Shown here: positions 1-8,151 of the stretch, piece by piece | How positions within the stretch are numbered: the stretch's first letter is position 1 | Layout: each line of letters starts with the position of its first letter | Source: an uncultured Lachnospiraceae bacterium | GTDB lineage: Bacteria; Bacillota; Clostridia; Lachnospirales; Lachnospiraceae | Direction: 5' to 3' | NCBI GenBank assembly: GCA_946554445.1 | Contig: CAMNSD010000001.1 | Coordinates: forward strand, 180,411 to 244,410 | Length of the DNA: 64,000 nucleotides | Notes under the pieces: generated by a model | What the model was told of the DNA's origin: nothing | Database searches by the model: none | What the model saw: the letters and a program-made list of their open reading frames with translations, nothing else | Position numbers and translations under genes: made by a program

Positions 1-37
1 CTTTAGGATTATAAATAAAAAGCATTTTTTTATCCAT
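1..37 (-). CDS. N-terminus of a CDS running off the left edge (MDKKMLFIYNPK...), possibly a diacylglycerol/YegS-type lipid kinase
   Basis: ATG at 37 on minus strand preceded by AGGAGG-like RBS (cgaggaggttataATG); 12 aa 'MDKKMLFIYNPK' resembles the start of lipid kinases. Confidence 0.4.
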   Translation of the reverse strand, partial: MDKKMLFIYNPK

Positions 38-201
38 TATAACCTCCTCGCCGCCTTAGCTGTAAACCGTATAAATTTAAGACAATATTAGCCTTACAAT
101 AATCATATCAAAAAAGGAAAAAAAAGAAAAGACGGTCTACCCGTCTTCTCCAATTTCTTTATATTATGCCTGATCAAATGTCACTTGTGCCAGTTATTTC
201 C

Positions 202-456
202 TTACTTCGCGCTCAAGAATTTTTCAATCTCGGCAACAGCCGCTTCCTCATCATTTCCCTCAGCGATCACCGTCACTTCTGCACCACTCTCGAGCCCCAT
301 GCTCATCATACCCATGATACTCTTAGCGTTTACTTTTCTGTTCTCTGAGTTGATGTACACAGTACTCTCGAACTGACTTGCCACCTGCACAAGCATTGCC
401 ACCGGTCTTGCTTCCAGACCAGTTTCCAGTTTGATCTGGATAGACTTTTGAATCAT
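202..456 (-). CDS. HPr-family protein (Crh/HPr-like), Glu at the usual His15 position
   Basis: 84 aa, TGLEARPVA... and VNAKSIMGMMSMG Ser46 motif; adjacent to whiA/rapZ as crh is in Bacillus. Confidence 0.9.
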   Translation of the reverse strand: MIQKSIQIKLETGLEARPVAMLVQVASQFESTVYINSENRKVNAKSIMGMMSMGLESGAEVTVIAEGNDEEAAVAEIEKFLSAK

Positions 457-470
457 AATATTCTCCTCCT

Positions 471-1373
471 TTATGATCTGATTTTATCAGCAATTTCACT
501 CAGTCTGCGTAACCTGTGATTTACTCCCGACTTCCCCACAGGCGGTTCCAGATATTCACCCAGTTCTTTTAACGCGGCGTCCGGGTATTCCAACCGAATC
601 TCCGCCATCTGCCGCAGATTATCCGGCAGATTCTCAAATCCATACTTATCCCTGATCAACAGGATGTCCTCTATCTGCTTGGATGCCGCCGTCACCGTCT
701 TAGAGATATTGGCCGTCTCACAATTGACTCTTCTGTTGACAGAATTGCGCATCTCCTTCACAATTCGAAGGTTCTCCAGATTCATTAAAGATACATGCGC
801 CCCCATAACGTTCAGAAGATCCACGATGCCGGAGCCTTCCTTTAAATAGACCACATTGTATTTCTTGCGCCTGATGATCTTGGCCTCTATCTGAAATTCC
901 TGCAGAACCGTCTGCAGCTGCACTGCCTGCATCTTCTCATTGCAGACAAATTCCAGATGATAACTCTTCTTTGGATCGCTCATGGAACCAACACTCAGGA
1001 AAGCGCCTCTCAGATATGCCCTGGCACAACAGGAGTTTTTGATCAGAAGAACATTGACTGGTTCGGTCAAATTTAATCCCCTGTCGTCCATCCTGTTAAG
1101 ATGCAAAGCCTGTATAACCTTACCTTCCAGCGCATCATCAGGGATCAGTCTTTCTTTTCCCTGCATAACAGTTTCTATATTAAACGTTTTGCGAAGTAAT
1201 GTAAAGCATTTTCTCACAACTGCTTCATTTTCTGTATCAAGCCTAAGGTGCATATTTCCTTCACCGACAGCTGCACCAAAAAGCAAAAGACCCGTAAGTT
1301 CTGCCAACTGACAATGTCTGGCCGAACTGATATGAGCTGCAAGTTCTTCTTTGACATTTCCGGAAAAAGACAT
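471..1373 (-). CDS. whiA: DNA-binding protein WhiA
   Basis: 300 aa; MSFSGNVKEELA start, HTH C-terminus (GKSGVNHRLRRLSEIA); conserved neighbourhood. Confidence 0.95.
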   Translation of the reverse strand: MSFSGNVKEELAAHISSARHCQLAELTGLLLFGAAVGEGNMHLRLDTENEAVVRKCFTLLRKTFNIETVMQGKERLIPDDALEGKVIQALHLNRMDDRGLNLTEPVNVLLIKNSCCARAYLRGAFLSVGSMSDPKKSYHLEFVCNEKMQAVQLQTVLQEFQIEAKIIRRKKYNVVYLKEGSGIVDLLNVMGAHVSLMNLENLRIVKEMRNSVNRRVNCETANISKTVTAASKQIEDILLIRDKYGFENLPDNLRQMAEIRLEYPDAALKELGEYLEPPVGKSGVNHRLRRLSEIADKIRS

Positions 1374-1385
1374 CCATTTACTCCT

Positions 1386-2240
1386 TTATCTGACATCCCG
1401 GTGATACAGTTTCGTACCATAGGTTCCATGATCTTTCATCTTTGCATAAAGCTCATTGGCAAGTGTCACGCTCCTGTGTTTACCTCCGGTACAGCCAATC
1501 CCAACCACAAGCTGATGTTTACCTTCTTTCACATAGTTGGGAATCAGAAAATCCAGCATGTCCACCAGTTTTTTTAAAAACTCCGATGCTTCCGGAAATT
1601 CCATCACATAGTCCTGTACCTCTTTATCATTACCAGTTTTATGTTTGAGTTCATCAATATAGAACGGGTTCGGAAGAAATCTGACATCAAAGACCAGATC
1701 GGCATCCGCCGGAATACCATTTTTAAAACCAAAAGATAAAATACTCACAATCAGGGAATTATATTCCTTATTGTGTATAAAAATATTGTCAATCTCTTCT
1801 TTCAATTCCCGCGTTAGGAGATTGGATGTATCAAAGATATAATCCGCCATCTGCCGAATCTCTTTTAAGGTCTCACGTTCCTTGTTCACTCCTTCTATCA
1901 CCCGGCCTTCCGGGGAAAGGGGATGCAGTCTCCTGGTCTCCTTATATCTTTTCAGAAGAACAGCATCCGAGGCCTCCATAAAGAGAATCTCAAACAGATA
2001 TCCGTTCTCTTTAAGCTTTTCTAAAATTCTGCACACCCCGTCAAAGGACTGATCGGCGCGCACATCTATTCCCAGCGCCACCTTATTCACTTCGCTGTTG
2101 GGCATCGCGATCAGTTCCACAAATTTTTCGATCAGTGCTACCGGCAGATTATCCACACAGTAGAATCCCACATCTTCCAGCATTTTCATGGCGGTCCTTT
2201 TGCCAGAACCGCTCATTCCTGTCACGATCACAAATCTCAT
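1386..2240 (-). CDS. rapZ: RNase adapter protein RapZ (YvcJ family nucleotide-binding protein)
   Basis: MRFVIVTGMSGSGKRTAMKMLEDVGFYCVDNLPV; C-terminal GIGCTGGKHRSV motif; start chosen at internal ATG. Confidence 0.95.
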   Translation of the reverse strand: MRFVIVTGMSGSGKRTAMKMLEDVGFYCVDNLPVALIEKFVELIAMPNSEVNKVALGIDVRADQSFDGVCRILEKLKENGYLFEILFMEASDAVLLKRYKETRRLHPLSPEGRVIEGVNKERETLKEIRQMADYIFDTSNLLTRELKEEIDNIFIHNKEYNSLIVSILSFGFKNGIPADADLVFDVRFLPNPFYIDELKHKTGNDKEVQDYVMEFPEASEFLKKLVDMLDFLIPNYVKEGKHQLVVGIGCTGGKHRSVTLANELYAKMKDHGTYGTKLYHRDVR

Positions 2241-2272
2241 ACGTATCCCCCATGCCTTTATCAAAAACCGTA

Positions 2273-3184
2273 CTAAAAATCACCCAGAAAAATCACCTCA
2301 GGTTCCAGTGTCACATGGAATTTATCTTTCACCTTCTCCTGTACTTCCTCAATGACTTCACGGATATCCGCCGCCGCCGCATTGCCCGTATTGACTACGA
2401 ACCCGCAGTGTTTGTTAGACACCTGTGCCCCGCCAATCCGATAGCCCCGAAGACCGGCATCCATAATCAGCTTGCCCGCATAATTACCCTCCGGCCGCTT
2501 AAAGGTACTGCCAGCGCTGGGATATTCGAGAGGCTGTTTGCTCTTTCTAAGGCGTGCCAATTCTTCCATCCTCGCGCCGATCTGCGCCTGATCCCCCTCA
2601 GCCAGCTGGAACGTCACTTCCAGCACAATAAACGGTCTGTTCTTGATAATACTGGTACGGTATCCAAATTCCATCGTATCATTGTCAAGTATCATGATCT
2701 GTCCGTTCCGGTCCATCACCCGCACAGACTCCACAATCTGTTTCATCTCGCCATCATAGGCGCCCGCGTTCATAACGATCGCCCCGCCCACACTACCGGG
2801 AATCCCCGCCGCAAATTCCATGCCGGTAAGGCTGCTTGCCTTGGCCGTAGCTGCCGCCTTGGACAGCAAAGCGCCCGCCTTGGACACCATTCGACATCCT
2901 TCCACATGAACCTCAGCCATCGGTCCGTCCATCTTTACGATGATACCCCGGTAGCCCTTATCTCCCACTAACAGGTTGCTGCCGTTCCCCAGAATAAAAT
3001 ACTCCTGTTCTACCTGGTTCAAATAGGGGATCAGCTTCGCAAGTTCTTCCTCTGTCTGAACGATAACGATACACTCCGCCTCCCCGCCCACACGGAACGT
3101 GGTATATCTACTCATCGGTTCGTGAAATAATAGCCTCTCATCAGGAACGATCGTCCTGATATATTCATACATCGACGTATTCAA
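2273..3184 (-). CDS. murB: UDP-N-acetylmuramate dehydrogenase
   Basis: 303 aa; FAD-binding LGNGSNLLVGDKGYRG, GMEFAAGIPGSVGGAIVMNAGAY, YPSAGSTFKRP. Confidence 0.97.
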   Translation of the reverse strand: MNTSMYEYIRTIVPDERLLFHEPMSRYTTFRVGGEAECIVIVQTEEELAKLIPYLNQVEQEYFILGNGSNLLVGDKGYRGIIVKMDGPMAEVHVEGCRMVSKAGALLSKAAATAKASSLTGMEFAAGIPGSVGGAIVMNAGAYDGEMKQIVESVRVMDRNGQIMILDNDTMEFGYRTSIIKNRPFIVLEVTFQLAEGDQAQIGARMEELARLRKSKQPLEYPSAGSTFKRPEGNYAGKLIMDAGLRGYRIGGAQVSNKHCGFVVNTGNAAAADIREVIEEVQEKVKDKFHVTLEPEVIFLGDF

Positions 3185-3313
3185 TCTCTACCTCTGCTTC
3201 TTAAACTTCCTGTTCTATCTATATTCTCTCTTAGCATGTTCTGTTCCGCATAAATTATGTACAAGGCACATGCTATCCCTAACAAGTGCCCTGTCTATAA
3301 ATGCTGTTTTATT

Positions 3314-4258
3314 TTAATCCAAGACCATCCGCGCGGCACCATAAATGCCCGCATCATTACCAAGCGTAGCCAACGCAAATTTTGCGTCCTTGCATCCGTG
3401 GAACACCGTCCTCTCAAAAGGCGGTTTGATATAATCAAACAAAATCTCCCCGGCCTTAGACACGCCGCCGCCAATCACAAAGATTTCCGGATTGACCACA
3501 CCTGCAATGACTCCCAGCCCCTTTCCAAGATACTCACCAAAAGCACATGCCACCTCGATTGCAAGCCCGTCTCCCGCCTTAACAGCGTCGAACACCGTCT
3601 TGGCAGATACTTCGCCCGTCCGCAGGACACTGTCCTTATCACTGGCCTTTAAAGCCCTGTTCGCCAGTCTGGTGATACCCGTAGCGGAAGCATACTCCTC
3701 AAGGCATCCAAAATTACCACAGTTGCAGGCCTCCGTCTCATTATCCTCCACATGAATATGGCCAATCTCGCCGCCAGCCCCTGTAGAACCGGTCATGATT
3801 TCACCATTGATAATGATACCGCCGCCCACGCCGGTTCCCAGTGTAACCGCCACCAGATTCTTATGCCCCTGGCCACCGCCTTTCCACATTTCGCCCAAAG
3901 CCGCCACATTGGCGTCATTCCCGCACTCCACTCTCATACCATCCAGAAGCGTGGTAAGATTCTCCTTGAGGTTAAACATGTTCCAGCCAAGATTAACGGC
4001 CCTGTGCACGATACCATAGCCGTCTACCGGTCCCGGCACCCCGACGCCCACGCCTGCCACATCTTCTTTGATGATAGATTTCTCCGCCATTTTAGCCTTG
4101 ACACTTTGCGCAATGTCAGGAAGGATCAACTCCCCGCTGTTTTCTGTCCGCGTGGGAATTTCCCATTTATCGACTACCATACCGTTTAAATCAAACAACC
4201 CCAGTTTAACAGTGGTACCGCCCACATCTATCCCAAATACATAACTTTCCATCTCCAA
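3314..4258 (-). CDS. ROK family glucokinase
   Basis: FGIDVGGTTVKLGLFD, CNCGNFGCLEEYAS ROK zinc motif. Confidence 0.95.
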   Translation of the reverse strand: MEMESYVFGIDVGGTTVKLGLFDLNGMVVDKWEIPTRTENSGELILPDIAQSVKAKMAEKSIIKEDVAGVGVGVPGPVDGYGIVHRAVNLGWNMFNLKENLTTLLDGMRVECGNDANVAALGEMWKGGGQGHKNLVAVTLGTGVGGGIIINGEIMTGSTGAGGEIGHIHVEDNETEACNCGNFGCLEEYASATGITRLANRALKASDKDSVLRTGEVSAKTVFDAVKAGDGLAIEVACAFGEYLGKGLGVIAGVVNPEIFVIGGGVSKAGEILFDYIKPPFERTVFHGCKDAKFALATLGNDAGIYGAARMVLD

Positions 4259-4366
4259 TACCCCTCTCTTTCCTTTTTGGTTTTTATTGGTTTTATTGAT
4301 TTTTATTGTTTCCTATCAATACTTATCTTTTAATGCTTATCTCCCTGACAGCATCCCGGTCTAGCA

Positions 4367-5305
4367 CTATTCGTCCTCTTCCCGTCCCCGCGCCAAGGAG
4401 TTCTGTACCCGTTTGTACAACTCCTGCGCCGCATTATAACCCATCTTTTTCTGACGGTGATTGACTGCGGCCGATTCACAGATGATCGCCAGATTACGCC
4501 CCGGCCTGATGGGAATATTATGACAGACTACCTTATTGCCTAGATACTCCGTGTATTCTTCCTCCAATCCAAGACGATCGTACTCTTTATCCTTATCCCA
4601 GTCCTCCAACCGAATGACTAGGTCAATATTCTGTGTGTCCCTGACGCTGGAAGCGCCAAACAAAGCCTTCACGTCCACAATACCGATACCGCGCAGTTCA
4701 ATAAAGTGCTTCGTGATATCCGGTGCGGAACCAATCAGCGTATCCTCGCTCACTCTCCTCAATTCCACCACATCATCCGTCACCAGACGGTGTCCTCTCT
4801 TGATCAACTCAAGCGCCGCCTCGGACTTACCAATGCCACTCTCGCCCGTAATCAACACACCTTCACCATATACATCCACCAACACACCATGCACCGAGAT
4901 ACAGGGCGCAAGCTTCACATTCAGCCAACGGATAACTTCTGCCATACACGCGGAAGTGGCCTTCTTGCTCATCAAAAGCGGTACACCGTATTTGACCGCA
5001 ATCTCCCGGAACAGATCGTTCGGATACAGTTCCCGACAGAATACAATACCCGGAATAGGGTTATTTAACAATTTTTCATAAATCTCCCTCTGCCTGTCCT
5101 GCTCCAGGGCATTCATATACGAATATTCCACAAACCCCACAATCTGCAGGCGCGTTGTCTCAAAATGTTCAAAATACCCCGCCATCTGTAAGGCCGGCCT
5201 GTTGATATCCGGCTGTGTCACCTTGATTTTGGAAATATCAATCTCCGGTGTAAGATTCTCCCACTTGAATTTCTCGATTACTTTTGTCAGATTAATGCTC
5301 GCCAT
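4367..5305 (-). CDS. hprK: HPr kinase/phosphorylase
   Basis: 312 aa; Walker A GESGIGKSEAALELIKRGHRLVTDD, ELRGIGIVDVKALFG. Confidence 0.97.
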   Translation of the reverse strand: MASINLTKVIEKFKWENLTPEIDISKIKVTQPDINRPALQMAGYFEHFETTRLQIVGFVEYSYMNALEQDRQREIYEKLLNNPIPGIVFCRELYPNDLFREIAVKYGVPLLMSKKATSACMAEVIRWLNVKLAPCISVHGVLVDVYGEGVLITGESGIGKSEAALELIKRGHRLVTDDVVELRRVSEDTLIGSAPDITKHFIELRGIGIVDVKALFGASSVRDTQNIDLVIRLEDWDKDKEYDRLGLEEEYTEYLGNKVVCHNIPIRPGRNLAIICESAAVNHRQKKMGYNAAQELYKRVQNSLARGREEDE

Positions 5306-5347
5306 TTCCTTCTCCTTGTGATCGGTGTGATAATATTTACTAATCCA

Positions 5348-5450
5348 AACCTGCGTCTACTATATTATAATCACAAATGCTGTAATCCTTGGCAACTTCA
5401 GCAAGAATTGCATCGCAATTCTTGAGACGCAGGTTGCCGAACCTGCGTCT
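5348..5450. repeat. Nested inverted repeats upstream of hprK (AACCTGCGTCT in two direct and one inverted copy, plus a 10-bp perfect hairpin)
   Basis: AACCTGCGTCT 5348-5358 and 5440-5450, inverted AGACGCAGGTT 5425-5435; CAAGAATTGC-ATC-GCAATTCTTG 5402-5424. Confidence 0.85.
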
Positions 5451-5460
5451 ATTGTATCAT

Positions 5461-5511
5461 ATTAAAAAAGGGGGCGCAATACAGGACTGTTGCCCTGTGC
5501 GCTCCCCTGTC
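5461..5511 (-). terminator. Rho-independent terminator downstream of the YoeB gene
   Basis: Minus strand GGGGAGCGCACAGGG...CCTGTATTGCGCCCCC followed by TTTTTT. Confidence 0.75.
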
Positions 5512-5772
5512 TCAATCTTCATAATGTCCTTTGCAAGACGCTATAATGACAGCCCCATCCTTTTCTCGATAAACAATCCGATTAACTTCGTCGATTCTTC
5601 TGCTCCACCATCCACTCAAATTATTCTTCAATGGCTCCGGTTTCCCAATTCCTTCGTAACAATCTCTTTGTATATCTTTAATCAATGTATTGATTCTTTT
5701 TAATATCTTCTTATCCTGTATCTGCCACTCGACATACTCTTCCCAGGCATGTTCCTCCCAAAGTATTTTCAT
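5512..5772 (-). CDS. yoeB: Txe/YoeB family addiction module toxin
   Basis: 86 aa; GKPEPLKNNLSGWWSRRIDEVNRIVY ... SCKGHYED. Confidence 0.93.
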   Translation of the reverse strand: MKILWEEHAWEEYVEWQIQDKKILKRINTLIKDIQRDCYEGIGKPEPLKNNLSGWWSRRIDEVNRIVYREKDGAVIIASCKGHYED

Positions 5773-5775
5773 ACA

Positions 5776-6036
5776 TTAATCCTCAATCAGTTCATGCTCA
5801 ACAAGAACCGCTTTCCCTGATTCAATATCGCCTATCACTTTCTTTAAATAAGCCATATTACTGTCAGAATAAAAAGGATCTACGGATACATCAAAAGGAA
5901 TTCTTTTTTCCCTCGTCATTTTCTTCGCAAATATGGTAAACGCTGCCGTCATACTCAACCCTAAATCTTTGCAGGTTTCTTCCATATTCTTTTTCAATTC
6001 CTCATCCATCCGAAAATTAATCATTGCCTGTGCCAT
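5776..6036 (-). CDS. RelB/DinJ family antitoxin
   Basis: 86 aa; INFRMDEELKKNMEETCKDLGLSMTAAFTIFAKKM; immediately upstream of the toxin. Confidence 0.9.
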   Translation of the reverse strand: MAQAMINFRMDEELKKNMEETCKDLGLSMTAAFTIFAKKMTREKRIPFDVSVDPFYSDSNMAYLKKVIGDIESGKAVLVEHELIED

Positions 6037-6189
6037 ATCTGATACTCCTTTTCCCTTTTCTATAATTTTATAATATCACTCACCCATTTATTTGTAAAGC
6101 ATTTGTTATATATATGCTTTACATTATTATTTTCAATTTCTGTAGCAATATTCTTAAAAATTAGAAAAGGGGGGCGCAATAACAGTTTT

Positions 6190-8058
6190 TCATCTTTCTT
6201 CCGCCCGGAAAAACTCATAAATCTGTTTCCCGATATGTTCCGGAATCTCCGGCACCTCGCACAGCCGCTCCACCGATGCTTCTTTAATCTCATTAATGGA
6301 GCCAAAATGCCGCATCAACGCCTTCCGTCTGGCCGGCCCCACTCCCGGAATCTCATCCAATACAGACTTCACCTGGGCTTTGGAGCGCAGTGACCTATGG
6401 TACTCGATGGCGAAACGATGGGCCTCATCCTGAATCCTGGTGATCAGTTTAAAGCCCTCCGAATGGGTGTCAATGGGAATCTCCACATTCTGATAATACA
6501 AACCTCTGGTGCGGTGGTTATCATCCTTCACCATCCCGCACACCGGAATATCCAAATGCAGTTCCGCCAGCACCTGCAGGGCAATATTCACCTGCCCCCT
6601 GCCGCCGTCCATCAACAGCAGGTTCGGGAACTTGGTAAAGCTGCCAAAAGCATGGTCCACCTCTTTACGGGTTAAATCTTCTTTCTCTTCCATACCGTGT
6701 ACAAACCGTCTGGTAAGTACCTCCCGCATGCAGGCGTAGTCATCCGGCCCGGACACAGACTGAATCCGGAACTTACGATAATCGCTGCGCTTGGCCTTTC
6801 CCTTTTCAAAAACTACCATGGAACCCACATTGGCAAAACCGCTGATGTTGGAAATATCATAAGCCTCCATCCGGCTCACATCTTCTAACTCAAGAAGCGC
6901 CGCAATCTCTTTCATGGCGCCGATCGTGCGCCCCTCTTCCCGGCGGATGCGCTCCTTATCCTGGCTCAAAATGAGGTTGGCGTTCTGCGCCGCCAATTCC
7001 ACCAGTTTCTCCTTCGCACCCTTTCTTGGCACCCTGATATATACCCGACTTCCCTTTCTGGCGGAAAGCCATTTTTCCAGAATCTCTAAGTCCTCTATCT
7101 CCTCCTGCAGCATCAGTTCTTTGGGAATATAAGGTGTTCCCGCATAGAACTGTTTGACAAAATCCAGAAGAATCTGGGCTGTATTATATCCCTCCACATG
7201 TGTCATATAGAAGTGTTCCCTGCCGATTAGCTTGCCATCCCGGACAAAGAATACCTGCACCACCGCGTCATGCTCATCCTTCGCCAGGGCAATGATATCC
7301 TTATCCTCCCCGTCGCTGTCCGTAATCTTCTGCTTCTGGGCCACGCTCTTGACGCTGTTATATAAATCCCGGAATCTGGCGGCCTCCTCAAATTCCATAT
7401 TTTCTGACGCCAATGTCATTTTTTCTTCCAAATCTTTCAGAATCGGTCTGTAATTGCCATTCAAGAAATCCAGCGCCTGCTCCACCTTTTCCCGGTATTC
7501 TTCCTTACTGATATAACCCTGACAGGGCGCCGCACACTGTTTGATATGATAATTCAGACAAGGCCGTTCCAGGCCGATGTCCCGCGGCAGTTTCCGGTTA
7601 CAGGTCTTAAGCTGATACAATTTGTTCATCAGATCAATGGTATCTTTTACCGCCGCCGCACTGGTATAGGGGCCAAAGTATTTCGACCGGTCCTTTTTCA
7701 TTTCCCTAGAAAAAAGAATCCGCGGAAACTCCTCCCCCATGGTGACCTTGATGTAAGGATAGGTCTTATCATCCTTGAGCATGGTGTTGTACTTGGGGCT
7801 GTATTCTTTGATAAGGTTATTCTCCAACACCAGTGCCTCTAACTCGGAATCTGTCACGATATACTCAAACCGTGCGATCTGTTCCACCATCTTGTCAATC
7901 TGCGGGCCCCTTCCCACGATCTTACGAAAATAGGAGCGCACGCGATTGTGCAGATTTACGGCCTTGCCCACATAGATGATCGTATCATTCCCGTCATGCA
8001 TCAGATAGACGCCCGGTGAGTTCGGGAGTTTTTTCAGTTCTTCTTCAAAATCAAACAT
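6190..8058 (-). CDS. uvrC: Excinuclease ABC subunit UvrC
   Basis: 622 aa; GIY-YIG N-terminus ([22 protein letters not shown]), UvrB-binding and C-terminal HhH domain ([18 protein letters not shown]). Confidence 0.97.
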   Translation of the reverse strand: MFDFEEELKKLPNSPGVYLMHDGNDTIIYVGKAVNLHNRVRSYFRKIVGRGPQIDKMVEQIARFEYIVTDSELEALVLENNLIKEYSPKYNTMLKDDKTYPYIKVTMGEEFPRILFSREMKKDRSKYFGPYTSAAAVKDTIDLMNKLYQLKTCNRKLPRDIGLERPCLNYHIKQCAAPCQGYISKEEYREKVEQALDFLNGNYRPILKDLEEKMTLASENMEFEEAARFRDLYNSVKSVAQKQKITDSDGEDKDIIALAKDEHDAVVQVFFVRDGKLIGREHFYMTHVEGYNTAQILLDFVKQFYAGTPYIPKELMLQEEIEDLEILEKWLSARKGSRVYIRVPRKGAKEKLVELAAQNANLILSQDKERIRREEGRTIGAMKEIAALLELEDVSRMEAYDISNISGFANVGSMVVFEKGKAKRSDYRKFRIQSVSGPDDYACMREVLTRRFVHGMEEKEDLTRKEVDHAFGSFTKFPNLLLMDGGRGQVNIALQVLAELHLDIPVCGMVKDDNHRTRGLYYQNVEIPIDTHSEGFKLITRIQDEAHRFAIEYHRSLRSKAQVKSVLDEIPGVGPARRKALMRHFGSINEIKEASVERLCEVPEIPEHIGKQIYEFFRAEER

Positions 8059-8151
8059 CTTCTTTTCCCTCTGCCAGTTTTATCTATCATAAATTGTACT
8101 GGAATAAACAGGGCAAAGTCAATCATAGACTTTGCCCTGTATTATGCCTTC

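Noticed and set aside
2135-2971. 278-aa plus-strand ORF opposite rapZ/murB
   Set aside because: Antisense to two confidently assigned genes; His/Pro/Arg-rich shadow-ORF composition, no family motif
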